Shown in pieces: positions 1-28,807 of a stretch of DNA of 64,000 nt (positions are counted from its first letter, which is position 1; each line of letters starts with the position of its first letter). Made by a program: the position numbers and the translations under genes. Origin of the DNA: Diadema setosum. Its lineage: Eukaryota; Echinodermata; Echinoidea; Diadematoida; Diadematidae. The stretch spans positions 27,432,627 to 27,496,626 of the forward strand of contig CM067070.1 in NCBI GenBank assembly GCA_033980235.1, given 5' to 3'. The notes beneath the pieces were generated by a model. The model saw only the letters and a list, made by a program, of their open reading frames with translations, made no database searches and was not told the origin of the DNA.

Positions 1-118
1 CCAATACAGAGTATATTACACAGTGAAGGCTTTCTGGAAATAGGCCTGTGGGGACCCCCTTTTCTTCGATCCCTCTTTGTTTCCTGTCATTGATCATCGC
101 ATAAAAAAAGAAGAAGAA

Positions 119-151
<33 letters not shown>

Positions 152-890
152 AACAACGTTACACATGAGCAGTATTATGGGTAAACATGCCGCACAATCC
201 GAGCACCTTCCGGGCAAGCTACTCGGGCTTGTTGCGTGTAGGGATTTTCCAACACGCAGGATAATTTTCTGCGGGCAGACAAGGGTATGGGCTAGTTTCT
301 CTTGCGTCTTACCTGCTGGACGCGTGCAACTTATACATTGTACTTACGTTCTAGTTACGAATGACATACAGGCACTGCGAAGTACCTGCGTCAGTGTCCG
401 GGACAGTAGGAGATGGGGGGGGGGGGGGGGGGGGGAGGTGGGACGCCCGGACTACGCCCCTTTACTGTTTTTTTTTTTTTTTTTTTTTTGAATAGAAGTG
501 AAAGGCGGTACGTGCTCCCGTTTTATTTATTTTTTTAAAAAGAAACCATCTTTGTATATAAGCGGAAGAAACCCGGAATTGGCACGAGCGGTTTTCTTTT
601 TGTTCGTTTTGTTTTTGTTTGTTTGTTTGTTTTTGATTGTTTTTGTTTGTTGTTGTTGTTGCTTCCTTGTCAGCTTATCAAACCCGGTAGTGGCACCAGA
701 AATATATTTTCCGCCCTACCCCCCTTTACGGAATTCCTGGATCCGCCCTCGTGGGATAGATCATGTGCATAGTCCGAGGAACTATCCCCGAACGTTTACG
801 TGGATGAAGTAACTGCACCCCTCCCCCCCCCCCAATAAAAAAGGAAGAACAAAATGAAATTTTAATGAAACAATATTTATATGGGAAGTT
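1..890. other. Intergenic, simple repeats only
   Basis: Contains an A-rich (AAG)n/(AAAAG)n tract near 105-155, a run of G (about 414-434) and a run of T (about 470-489). No supportable gene. Confidence 0.6.
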
Positions 891-1440
891 TTAAAAGACA
901 AATCTACCTTCATAGACATGTGTGGATTAAGTGAATGCAGCAGTAATATTAGTAGAGCACATCGTTCAATCCGTTCAAAAGTTATGACTTTTTTACGTTC
1001 TGCTCCACCACTGCAGGATGAGAGGACTACTGCAACCTGTGATGTCACATGTATATAACGTTATTAAGAAAATATAAAGAAATTCAACATATTTTCACTT
1101 TTCTCGTATAATAACAGAATGCTTGACTTGCCTCATTAAGAAGACACGGGGAATAATATTACCCTTAACATACGTCAGTGGCAGTTCGATGAAATGTGCA
1201 CTTTTTTCAAAGAATTTAATTTTGTGAAATTCTTTTTGACAATTTCCTTATATCGTACGCATGTGACATCATACACTGTAGTAGTCTTTTCATCTAGCAC
1301 TGAGTGCGCCGATGCTTTGAAAATTCGTAACTTTTGAATGGATGTCCAATTTTCCCAAACTTCCACTGATGTGTTCTTATACTAATAATGCTGCATTCAC
1401 TCAATCCACATGTATTATGAAGATGGACTTGTCCTTTAAG
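891..1440. mobile_element. MITE-like inverted-repeat element, family A, full copy
   Basis: About 550 nt. The first 60 nt (from AAAGACAAATCTACCTTCAT) are near-perfectly repeated inverted at the right end (GAAGATGGACTTGTCCTTTA). No transposase ORF, so non-autonomous. A second full copy is at 28808-29313. Confidence 0.75.
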
Positions 1441-2094
1441 GCCAGATAGTCGATGTTCGTATTGTCACCTTGCAACGCTCGCAAAGAATGCTTTTCACTA
1501 AGGTCAGTAAACACATATCATGTGCACCTTGTGCAGTTCCGAACTCGTTGATGTAACTGTCGACAAACTATTGGCCGCAATTCAAGATCCTGTTATGTGA
1601 AGATTCAAACCAGCACGAGACTCTATAGCCAGTGATAGCTCACGCACGAACATAGAATATGACTCAGGTATACACCACTTGCCCATGCTCTAAATTCACC
1701 GGGTATTTCTCAAGGAAAGTCGTATATATTACAATATTGTTATGTCTATATTATAGTGTTCTATTGGAGTGAAATGCAAGCAGAAAACACGGACAACTAG
1801 AGGCGCACACTGTGAGAGCTGACCGCACTGCAAAAAGTCTGGTGATAAGGTGAAATACCGAGCTGGTGTTTAAATTTCCGGAGCTCATTTGTGGTGTTAG
1901 ATTAACACCTGCTTGTGTCACTAAAACATGATATTTTTTTTTTGAATAGTTATTTAGTTACTGTTCTTCTTGCTGATTTCGAACTTCAACAAGACGATCA
2001 AGAACTTTCAAATAAAGTACTTGATTCTTGAGGGAAAAAAAAGTGTGAACACATCTACACCACAGTAACCATTGGTAACACCAGTATTGTGGTC

Positions 2095-2300
2095 TCCTAT
2101 TGATTTCCTTTATAATTTCTTTATATTGTTGTCCACACGTGACATCATAACCTTTAGTAGTTTCCCTATCCAGCTCTCCCAACACCAAGACTTTAAAGAT
2201 TCATAACTTTTGCATCGATTTTCCGATTTTCCAAAAACTGTCACTACTGTGTTCTACTATAATGTTGCTGCTTTCACTCAATCCACATTTCTCATTGGGT
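2095..2300. mobile_element. Family A, partial copy (right half)
   Basis: Matches the right half of the 891-1440 element (TTTCTTTATATTGTTG, CATAACTTTTG, CACTCAATCCACAT), without a clear left half. Confidence 0.6.
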
Positions 2301-2399
2301 TTTAGTTTCCGTTAACAACTTCACCTGCGTATAATCTATGTATGCCTTCGTCTTTTGTTCTGTTTCCTTGAACCCCCACTCACACATTCTTAAGGTGAG

Positions 2400-2575
2400 G
2401 CTGCCATGACATATCATCCTTGTCCATTTCAGTTTGTTTTAAATTTTGAAAACATTCTTATTCCTCATCCCAATCACTATAAATTCTGAAACTGTGTACC
2501 CTATATAACTAATTATATTCATAGTTGTTTAAATGTAAAAGTCTGAAAATCATTCGGATCCCTCCTTTAATAGGC
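2400..2575. mobile_element. Family B, partial inverted copy
   Basis: Its reverse complement matches the first about 170 nt of the repeats at 21196 and 22182 (GATGATTTTCAGACTTTTAC, CAAGGATGAT). Confidence 0.6.
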
Positions 2576-2599
2576 CCGGCCCTTAGTCTTGGCGCCATG

Positions 2600-4100
2600 T
2601 AACAAACAGAAATGGAGCAATGAGAAGAGATAATCAGACAATTATGAGGAGAGGGGATGAGTGTGGTGACTTCTATATACACCGAGCATAGTCTGGCACA
2701 GGTTTTGCTTTGAGAAGTCTCGACTTCACGGTGAACTTTGGACACCATTTTGCTCTATCAAGCCAACGTCATTCTGATGTACAATGTAATTATTTTGGGG
2801 TTTTACTTCGTCAACAAGAATGCGCGACATAGCCACCAGTCTTAATTATTGATATTCGAAACGTAAAGATACCGACTTAAATGGCACTTCTGTGTGTAGA
2901 ATTGTATATAATGAATAGATAATAATTTACTCATCAGCGTGATATTGTGAAAACCTTGTGTATCTCGAGATGATATTGTATTATCTTCGGTATAATTGTC
3001 ATACATAAACAAGAGTATACTTAGATCATGACGATGCTTTCCATGATGAATACAGTAGTCTATGGTGATTAACAAAGGGGACATACACAGTAGGCCCATA
3101 TAATTCTAGATTTCATGAGAAATAAGTATGTATAAAGTAATGTAGTCTGTGAAATGAATTTTCACAGACTGTATATCTGAGAAAACCTGAGGAAAAAGAA
3201 AATCGCATAAATCTGTTACTTTTGCAGCTGTGATTAAATGGTCAACAATCATATGTCAAGACGAGTTTCCTCCCAACGTTTGATAGCGGATTGAAAGACA
3301 ATTAGCATAATGACTTTGTTATACACTTAACAGCTCACATCTCATTAGTGTGTAATTATCATCATCATTGTTATTATTATTATTATCATCATCATCATCA
3401 TTATCATTATCGTTAAAATCATCATTACTACCATTGATTGCATGTGTTAAACATGATAAAAGAATATTCTGAAATTCAATTTGTTTATCATATTGAAGTA
3501 TAAAGCATAATGATAAATTCAAGATAATGATCAGTCAGATAAATCAGAATTTGAGACTGAGGCACAAAAACAACAACGGTGGTGAACTATAAGATTTTGT
3601 GTGCAAGCTATAATAAATGACATGATGTAAAGTGATGACGTCAACTCGTTCACATTGACTCCTCAAAGTATGTTTGTTTGTTTTTTAAATTAGCTAAGCT
3701 CCGCAATTGCCAATCTTCTCTAAACTAAGCTTAAAGAATAACTATCGTGCTAAATTCATGCTACTCCTTCGTTTCAGACTAATTTTCAACTTACCCGATT
3801 AATCATATAGTATTGTCAGTATGGCATCAGTCATCTAGAGTAGTATCCAAGAGAGGGACATGCCACTATTTTCTTTTTCATGACTAAATTGTCACGAGTA
3901 ACCAAATGATACATCTGGGTAAAAATCTGGTTTTTATGCAAACAAAGAATAATAATGTTTATCAAAATATTAAGTGTAATGATGCACGAACTCATGGACG
4001 GGTTGGGAATCGGACACAAGACTCTCTAAGATCTGAACTCTATATTTTGGTGGTTTAAAAAGTCAGAACGGTCAACGTGTCGAACACACTGCTTTACGTT
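2600..4100. other. Intergenic, no gene seen
   Basis: AT-rich DNA with a short (ATC/ATT)n tract at about 3358-3415. Nothing else supportable. Confidence 0.5.
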
Positions 4101-4104
4101 ATCA

Positions 4105-4290
4105 TGAGGAGCTGTTGTGAATTATTGTGGTTCTGTGGTCAAGTCCACGGACTATCAATCACGATGCGACTGGTTCGAGCCCCCCTTCCTTGGCTGCAAA
4201 GCCTGTTCCCCTAGGCAACGAACACTATCCTCTGAGTTGTTTATAGTCCACAGACCAGTCCTGTGCTTGTCTTCAATGCTTCTTTGAATT
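4105..4290 (+). mobile_element. tRNA-derived SINE-like head
   Basis: Contains an A-box-like TGTGGTCAAGTCCACGG, then GGACTATCAATCACGA in the anticodon-loop position and a good B box GGTTCGAGCCCC (about 4171-4182). The tRNA folding is degenerate, so a SINE head rather than a functional tRNA. Confidence 0.5.
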
Positions 4291-5690
4291 GCGGTCACCT
4301 AAAACAAACAAATTACAATCAAATCATGCCACATCACTCGAAATTGCCATGTGAATTTGAGTGCTCTAGTTGGGTATGATTTTTGGATCAATACTTTCTG
4401 GAAGAGAACGAAAGTTTGCCTGATAGATCACTCGAATGTTTGTCTTACGAATCAGTAAAAACATCTTTGCTTCATTAACAGTCTGCATTATATTAGAAGG
4501 AGAGAAACTCAAAACAACTTGAAAAAAAAAAACAACAACTAAAAATAGTTAATGCTGTCAGCTATCCAATTCCAAGCCACGTGAGACACTCTTTGATCGC
4601 GAATCCATGGTGAACAAAATTCGGGGCAAATTCCAAACCCTGGAAGCCATCCCCAGCTAAAACGTGGGTGTTAAAGACTCAGCAAATATATAAACAGAAA
4701 GCCACAATAGAGTTGATTCTGAGAAAACGACTCGTTTTATTTGCTTCTTTGCTTTAGTAGAACGCATAGTGTGATTCTCGGCAATGCCGAGAACATAGAG
4801 AAAACATTAAAACAATAATATGTGCTACAAGTCTCTCCTTGTAGTATATCATGTTTACCAAAATATATCATTCCGAATTGTTTGTGAATGCTGTAATTCA
4901 CTTAATTCAATAAAACACGTAAAGAAAAAAATGGAAATTCCTAACTTACATTAGAAATTAAATGAATGTTACTATTTGTTGTACAAGTTTTAACTGTTTA
5001 AAGACAGTTTTTTAATATATTGTGAAGGAAACCCCCTCGATCTTTGACTAAATTCATTTTTTTTAAACCCCCCCCCCCCCGATTCATTTCTGAATTCTAA
5101 AGCATTAAGGGATATGTAAGTGCGATCTGAGTGTACATACACACACGGTACGACGAAAGTTCAAGGTGACCTTGTTTTCCCTGCAACGTTACTACACAGT
5201 GTACAGTGTATACATAGCCATGTATTGTATATGTACGGTGTGCGAAGACGGTACTTCACCCCATAAAAGTGACCTGATTTTTCTTAATTTCGAGTGACAG
5301 ACTGCAATCTGTTTTTGAACTGATAGATTATACAGAGGCCCGTTGTTTAAAGATGAGAAAAGAGTACAGTCTTCCACGAGAAGACGAGAATTCATGTGAT
5401 GTTCATGTGACAGCCATACAGATAATTCCACATGTGGGACTGGTATTTACGCAGTATAACGATCTCGAGTTACGCCAAATGTGAAGTCCATATTCATGAG
5501 TGTTATAATAAATTGAATGGGTTGAAGTTGTTTCTCACAACAATTATGATTATTAAGCAAGATATTTCCAGGATAAATACTAGTTTTTGTTATTTCAACA
5601 CCAGATTCCCCATGATATATTTGAATCTCCCGCAGTACAAGTACGATGCGTGCGCAATTTGTTCCCCATAAATATTAATTAGTTCGCGGG
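4291..5690. other. Intergenic, no gene seen
   Basis: AT-rich, short homopolymers (C run near 5070-5080). No feature supported. Confidence 0.5.
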
Positions 5691-5712
5691 TGTCGTATTA
5701 CATAACATTGAA

Positions 5713-5912
5713 CCAATGGTAATTTCGGATCGGCCCGAGGGTATATAAAGGGGTCGCCTGAACGAGAAAATTTGTCTTGTCGAGAGATAAGGCGTTTAGA
5801 ACAGTTAGAAGAGAAAGAAGAAGAAAACAGAATACAGCCTCTAAACAGATTTAAACAGTTGAATTGTTCTCCCATTTCTCCCTACAGTTAGCGAATCCCC
5901 TTTCAACGTGAG
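5713..5912 (+). promoter_or_regulatory. Core-promoter-like stretch with CCAAT and TATA boxes
   Basis: CCAATGG (about 5713), then TATATAAAG (about 5741), then a purine-rich leader and, about 160 nt further, AACGTGAGTAG resembling a 5' splice site. The + strand ORFs downstream are short and unrecognised, so the promoted unit is unknown; it could be an LTR relic or a non-coding transcript. Confidence 0.35.
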
Positions 5913-6351
5913 TAGAAATGTCCTCATATATTTTGCTGTTAGGATTATTGTCAGTGCATATAATTATACAGATAAGATATAAGATAGCAAGTATTTGATT
6001 TTGCAGTCAGAACTATGACAAGAAACTCTGTTTAATCTTTCATGGAATATTTTGATTGAGTGATGAAGAGATAGAATTTGTGGAATATTTTGTTGTCCAT
6101 TCTGTGTATTTTGCAAAGAAGTGGATAGATGACAGTATGTAAAATATAGCAAGTCAACAGAAATGATTAAGTCATGAGAAGTTTTGTATTTTGGTACATT
6201 TATACATTTATTGGGAATTATTCTCTCTTCTTTTCTTTTGTAGGGCTTTACACCAAACATTTCTTAGATCGCAAATTAATTAGCCATGATGGTCACTTAC
6301 GTGCTGCGTTCAGCAGTGACGTAGTTGGTATGTTAGGTCAAGCGTACATCC

Positions 6352-6510
6352 CGTTGCATTATGCAACAAACGAATCAAATATGTTATTGTTGTCTAATTA
6401 TTAAATGTACACACTGTTGCTTTATGCAACAACTAGAAATGTTAATGAGAATTTAGTGAACACCGTACGTTGCTTATGCCACAAAACAGAGATATGTTAT
6501 AAACAGATGC
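6352..6510 (+). repeat. Degenerate tandem repeat with a palindromic core
   Basis: Three spaced copies of GTTGCWTTATGCAAC-like palindrome (at about 6353, 6416 and 6469), each followed by an ATGTTA-containing stretch, period roughly 53-64 nt. Confidence 0.5.
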
Positions 6511-8840
6511 AGCAACCAGATATATGTCAATGCTAATAATATGCTATGTGATAGAATTCTAGAGAGGATATTCTCCAGTGTCGGTGTAATTTGTAGAAAT
6601 TCCGGTCATGAGCGATTATATCAGTGACGGATACATTTCTGATGATATCTTATAGGAATATGTGAGGTTGTCCGTTGCTATGTGATTGAGCTGGTTGGAG
6701 ATAGTTGTTAGTTGTTCTCGTTTTCAAATAGTTGGTTTTCAGTTATTGAATTTCTTTTGTAAACAAATGACAAAAACAATGACAAGAAAATGCTTGTAGA
6801 GCGTAGTAGTAAGTCATGTCATGTCAGATGAAGGTCAGCTATTGAGTATCGTATGTCAGGAGTCGTGATATAAAATGGAATAATAATGGTTAGGGTTAAG
6901 GGTATCAGCTAGGAATAAGACGTATTGTCGTTATGGATTTGTTGTTGCTTACTTGACAAGCTCAGACAGTGAGGGCCGAGGCCACAAGTTAGTATACGAA
7001 CTGTGATTGCCTAGAGGAAAGCTTTTTATGTTGTTAGCCTGAATAATTGTCTATATAGGGGATGAGTTCCTGAGGCTGTATAGATAATTTTGGAGTTGAA
7101 GGTGTACCGGTTATTAGCTAGGCTCGCACCGACATAGTGAGTGGGGTCAGAAGCTAGGAGTGGTTATTTGGTTTTATTGCTCGGAGAAGAGGGGGAACGT
7201 GGATCTGGAATTTGGTATAAGGCAGAACGTGATGTGTGGGGTTACAATTTTATTAGGTTGGATACTTTATTGGCTGGGACGTGATGGTTTATGTAACATG
7301 GGTTACAGAGGATAACGCATAAAGTCAAGCTAGTTACGCCAGATAAGAACCAATGATCCTGGAATCATTGTGGAGCGCAGTTTGTCGGTTTAAGAGCATG
7401 AACAATTACATCGACCCAATACAACTCTAAGGAGTATAAATGTAGTTTTATTGATAGGGAAATATCTAGTATTATTATTTCAGGTGTGGGGATAAAATGA
7501 CTGAAAGTATAGGAAGTGTATGGAAGATTTAACTTATAACAGATAGGGTTATAGAGATTATAAGGTATCCTGTAGTTATTATAAGGTGTACGCTGACATG
7601 GCTCTCATATTCTTGACATGGCTCTATCTCAAAATGTATATTGTGTAAAAAGAATTCATTATTGATGATTGATTATTGATGGAGGATGTTGAGATTGCCT
7701 CCGGAATTAAAGTTCCGTTGAACTTTACCCAAAATTCTCAGACAATGATTTATTTCCCTTGTCCGATACACACGTGAATGTGAAGTTGTAATTGAGTCTG
7801 TGATGTGATGTGCAGTGCTTGTAAAGCAAAGTCTAGTTATGATATCTGTGTGTCTACAGTAATAAGGAGTTGTTGGCAGAATGAATGGTGATGTAGAATG
7901 GTGCAGATTAGTATGGTACAGGAAATTAGTTGTTGGTTATAAACATGCAAGATACCAAACCACCCTCGTAGACTTCGAGAAAACGAACAGTCATCGATTA
8001 AACAACTCGTGCTACATCTACATAACAATTCAACATCTACAGTTGATAGTTACCCAATTATGTAGAAATGCTACTAGGAGACCTAGGAAGATGTATGGAT
8101 GTACAGTGATAAGAGAGTGAGGTCGTGTTTGTCATGTGTGCATTGAAATGCGGATTCCGTGTTAGTACACTGTTCTAGATCTTGAGACTGCGTCAAAGGA
8201 TAACTTGTATGACGTGAGTGCAGTGTATGATGTAGACTCTATGTGCAGTGCAGTGCCAGTGAGTGATTGACGATAGCTACAAGAACACCAGTATCAGTAC
8301 GTAAATTCCTTAATTTATAGAGAATGAATTGAATCCATAGCTTATCATAGTCTAGAAATGATCATTCACAAAGAGGCATACAAATATCACAGTCTACTTA
8401 CCATACTGAGGAAATAACATGATTCTTTGATATTCACGGTCAGTGGTGATCCACACTCCACAGTTCTGCACATACGCGTAGCTAGCTCACATGTGATGTA
8501 CGAATCAGGTAATTCGCGCGGTTTGAGATCACGTGATCATGGTGTTGTAGCAGGTACTCAAAACACTCGGTTCCAACGAACATGCTCAGTGACAATGACA
8601 TTACCATCCACACGATCAGATAACGGCCAGACTCTCGTTAGTGTAACAGTGTTGTGATAACATTGAGAACTGGAGTAGTATAACACTCCTGAATAAGGTT
8701 TGTTAATTCCTTTCAAAGATTAACTGGTGGCAGCAATTTAGTATGATTATAGGTCTCCAACTCCCCATGTCACATTTGTATTAGTGGCAGCCAGAAGGAT
8801 TCATTCATTTCTCTCCCCCCCCCCCCCTCTCGCGTGACAA
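6511..8840. other. Intergenic, unexplained
   Basis: No ORF beyond chance length and no repeat family seen elsewhere in the window. A TGGTGGCAGCAA near 8709 resembles an LTR-retrotransposon primer-binding site, but no flanking LTR could be confirmed. Confidence 0.35.
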
Positions 8841-8841
8841 T

Positions 8842-8851
8842 ATGATATATG

Positions 8852-8899
<48 letters not shown>
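8842..8899. repeat. (TA)n microsatellite
   Basis: Alternating TA interrupted once by a C; continues at 10153-10190 on the other side of the element between. Confidence 0.85.
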
Positions 8900-8902
<3 letters not shown>

Positions 8903-9190
8903 GACGAACTCGCCTTCTCGTCGTGAAGTAATAGAGTGTATTCGACTGTTTGTACAAATGCCTCCGCGAGCCGTGTCAGGATGGCCGAGTAGGCGGGGTT
9001 CGTTTTGTTGCAGTTTACAACGATCCCTTTAAATTACTAAAACTACAAAGTCTGTAACGCTACCATGTATTATGTTGTGTCACAAGCAGCTCACTAACAC
9101 AAGCGGCACACATACCAAGTTCAGCATCACTTAGAGTATGTCACTCCCAAGCGTCACTTGTAGAGAATGTTAAATTGGTAACACTTATTT

Positions 9191-9292
9191 TGTTACCAAC
9201 TTTTGCTACCAACTCTTGCTACCAAGTTCTGCTACCAAGTTTTGTTACCAACTCTACTACCAACTCTTGCTACCAACTTTTGCTACCAACTC
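9191..9292 (+). repeat. Minisatellite, 12-13 nt unit
   Basis: About eight copies of TTGCTACCAACTC variants within the solo LTR. Confidence 0.8.
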
Positions 9293-9395
9293 AGTCACGC
9301 TAACGTGGAATACCTTTCACAACCATATGGTGGCACAGGTATCGTTGATGGCACGGGGTAAAGTGCTGTATCGCACCATTACCAACTTCCTCAGG

Positions 9396-9537
9396 CGACG
9401 ACTGGAACTTGGATTGGGCACGGACTATGCGACAAGTCACATTACCATTATACCCGAAATCCAATGACGACGACTGGAACTTGGATTGGGCACGGACTAT
9501 GCGACAAGTCACATTACCAATATACCCGAAATCCAAC
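9396..9537 (+). repeat. 72-nt tandem duplication
   Basis: Unit starting CGACGACTGGAACTTGG at 9396 and again at 9468, almost identical. It keeps frames open on both strands, which explains the overlapping short ORFs here; not judged coding. Confidence 0.9.
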
Positions 9538-10152
9538 AGGAACGTTGCTCCAGCTCAGGAACATGTACCACCAACTCTGCATACCGCTGCTTGGTGATAG
9601 CACTCTCAAGAAGACACAATGAAGGCAGCAATGCAGGAACACATGTACAGTTTATTACATATAGAAGTGAACATTAACAACACATTTGAAATGTATCATA
9701 CACGGGCTACTTGTTGCGGACTATGTCACACAACGGCCAGTTTATATGCCTCCCCTCCTATCGCGGATAAAGGAGGCAATCCCGCACGGCCGTGAACGAC
9801 GAGGAAAATACTCGCAGTAGTCATTCAAATTATTGAAAATGTTGGCGTGGTTATTAAATTCGTACAACGATTATACATTTTAGCAGTATCTCTTGTACAT
9901 GGTTACTTTAATTCGGCATATATCATCGGTCTAAACCGGAGCTGATATTAAAATAATCCAAACTTGCCCATGACAAACAAGTAACCACATATGTAATAAT
10001 AAATGTTAAAACTCATAATTATGCACTACCACCTTGAAATGTTTGTCCAACATTCCGATAATCGCCCATTTTCTATGCTATCGGCACAATCGATCATAAC
10101 AAATTATAATCGAAACGTTTAAATCGAATCGGTTCCACCGAATTTCGTTACA

Positions 10153-10190
10153 ATATATATATATATATATATACATATATTATATATATC
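10153..10190. repeat. (TA)n microsatellite
   Basis: Right-hand part of the (TA)n tract interrupted by the LTR-like element. Confidence 0.8.
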
Positions 10191-10774
10191 CTATGCTGGT
10201 GAGAAGGGTTATGTTATGTCCATTAGAAGAAAAAAATATTGGTAAACAAACAAATAAATAAACGAAATAGGTTTGAAATATCGTCTGAACATTCAAGACA
10301 TTATCGAATTGTTCAAATCAATTTGCAAAATAATCAATAACGCCTGTCAACAGGACGGATCTCACAAACTTCATGATTATGTAGACGCCGGTCGTAGATG
10401 AGCTTTGCAGTATAAGGACAATATAGGATTATACAAGCAGTCGAGATGGACAACCCCCATCAGAGTGAATTGCGACGTTATTGCACGCAATGACAGCGAT
10501 GTCTTCATGACTGCGATCTTATTAGGGTAACAAGTTAAATTCAAATTCAGCAGGTGAAATCCAGCACAGATGATAACAGAAGTTCCTTTCAGTCAAACAG
10601 GAAATATCATTTGACGTTTTCACAATGTTTTCACAGAGTAGTATCGGTCCCATAAACCCTGGAAACGGGACTCAGAATCCAGGAGGGTGTTGTTGCTTGG
10701 GCCCACGCACTCTGCCATGTTCCAAACGTCCGAATAAAACTGATTCGGGCGATGAATATGTCGAAAATATTCGA

Positions 10775-10955
10775 AATGACGTCACATTCAGATCAACTTT
10801 CGAGTTTGCCGTTGACTGATAGTAAACAATAGCTTTACGTCATGCATCTTCGCAATGAAGATGGCGGCGATTACCACGCAGTCCAACAACGCCATCTCGA
10901 ATTACGTATCCGTGCCCCTTTAAGATCGGACTGGGCGACTGATGACGTCAATACT
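10775..10955. promoter_or_regulatory. CRE- and YY1-like motif cluster
   Basis: ATGACGTCAC (about 10778), AAGATGGCGGC (about 10857) and ATGACGTCAA (about 10942) within 180 nt, in sequence with more CpG than its surroundings. CRE and YY1 sites are typical of proximal promoters, but no first exon could be identified on either strand. Confidence 0.3.
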
Positions 10956-11401
10956 TGAAAGGTCTTCGATTGAGCGAAATATTATTGTGAGCACAAATTG
11001 TGTACACCTATTCACTAAATTTCCATCTTTTGATATGAAATAAAGACGAATTAATTGTACCATGTCACATTGAATCATAGCAGTGTCATTACGACCCTAC
11101 AGTCATGGCTGAATGGAGATTGCTTGTTCAATTAATGTAGAAGACAAAAACAATCTGTACATCTTTAAGAGCAAACTATTTAAAGTTGAGACATGACTAT
11201 CACAGCGTTTAACATAATTTGCATATTGTGCTTGCGACTATTATGTCACTTTCAGTTATGAAAACAAGGACATTCCAAACTGCTTTTTCTATCATTATCC
11301 AAGTTAAACAGAGCTTATATGTGCCATCTTTTTTTATCGGTCATCAGTTTGCTCTTTTTGCTGGAGATCGAGCCGACATGAACATGGTATGACATTGTGC
11401 T
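10956..11401 (-). other. Likely 3' UTR of the LDLa/CUB gene
   Basis: Follows the TAA stop on the minus strand. No convincing AATAAA before 10956, so the 3' end is unresolved. Confidence 0.35.
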
Positions 11402-27373
<15,972 letters not shown>

Positions 27374-28807
27374 GACTTCCAGAACAGAAACTGAAAAGCG
27401 GCAAACACACAAGCCTGTTTATACGATAGCGTCATGAAAATGATATCAAATAAAAGCACTTTCTCTTCGGTCGCACTGTTTCAAACTTTCTTTCTCGGCA
27501 ACAAAAGACTAAGCATTAGAAAAGGTCTCGAAAAATCAACGAGTCTTAAAAATGACCCAATGCAAGTGCAAAAACAAAAAAGCGAAAGGAGGCAAAGTAA
27601 ATAGAAAACCGGAAACATGTGGGAAGTGGATTGATCTTCCACTTGACCCCAGATATGATTCCAGCTTTTAGAGTTAGGAGCCCTTGTTATTTCACAACTC
27701 AATTGTTTGGCTATCTGATCGATGCAGTGCCGCAATGTGTACACTTTTGACTAGCTCATGCTGTTATGTTGATGTTGCATGGCCTCGCTCGAGCGACATG
27801 TTTGGTACAAGGTCACAAAATAAGACAAAGGAAACACACGGTTAGGCAAAAACGGAAGAAATAAAAGCTAAATACATGATCAAAACAAGAACATCAACAT
27901 GAATAAATAAAAGTGAATCAAGTAGACACCGTTGTATTTTGTTCTTCTCGCTATCAAAGGAGACACCTTTCTTTGCTGCTGGAGATTACTCTGCTATCAA
28001 TAATTCAAATATCAATTATTGATATGTTTAATCTTTTTATGAAGAATTTACATGTATGCATATGTATGTATACACTAAAATATACTTGTACATCCATGTA
28101 TTGATGTTTCCTGTGATATTACTAAAAAAATTATGTAGAAAATTATGTTGAAAATAAAATCACACAAACACACGCATCTATATACATATATATGATTCTA
28201 TACAAATCTATGTTAATGTTTAGATTTAGTCGTTATTCATAACCTTATTTGTTTAATCAATTCATTGAAATTTTGAAATTCGTCTGCTTTTTTTCATTGA
28301 TCATTTCTTCATCCATTTCATGTCTGTGTGGTATGTGGTGATATCTTGATAGCAACAATAACAAATATAATGATAAGCATTTTAGTGTTATTCAAGTAAA
28401 GAAAAGCTGAATCAACGGTGACAAGATTTTGACATCAACCGCAGTGTTTTTATTACCGCTGGACGGATTCTTTGAGGGAACTTCGACTATCAAAATGTTG
28501 GCATCCAACACAAATACCGGAATTAACCTATATTACCAACTGCGTGTGTTACCCTCTTTCATGTACTAACAGTATAATGTCGTCCATAGCCGTCGGCGGG
28601 AAGTGAACACGTTCAGCAGTGTACTATATACAACCGATAGGATGGCTAATCCATTGACTGAACGAACGGTTTTTTAAAAGAAAAGACTCTAACACATGCA
28701 CACACACACACATACACACACACACATACTAGTATATAAACATGTATTAGGCCTATATACTTGTATATATTATCAGCCAATAGATCGGCTAAAAGACAGT
28801 AGGTCTA

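Larger units (their letters stand above)
8900..10152 (-). mobile_element. Probable solo LTR
   Basis: Sequence between two (TA)n tracts that begins TGTGACGAAC and ends TTTCGTTACA: on the minus strand, TGTAACGAAA … GTTCGTCACA, the TG…CA termini of LTRs with a short inverted repeat. On the minus strand a TATAAA (9741-9746) lies about 85 nt before AATAAA (9651-9656), the spacing of U3/R signals. No internal coding region or partner LTR. A long non-autonomous DNA element is the alternative. Confidence 0.5.

Noticed and set aside
4130..4190. Functional tRNA gene
   Set aside because: B box is good but the acceptor stem and D arm do not pair convincingly; a SINE head fits better.
8700..8740. LTR-retrotransposon primer-binding site (TGGTGGCAGCAA)
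   Set aside because: No LTR pair or gag-pol sequence could be found next to it; not listed as an element.
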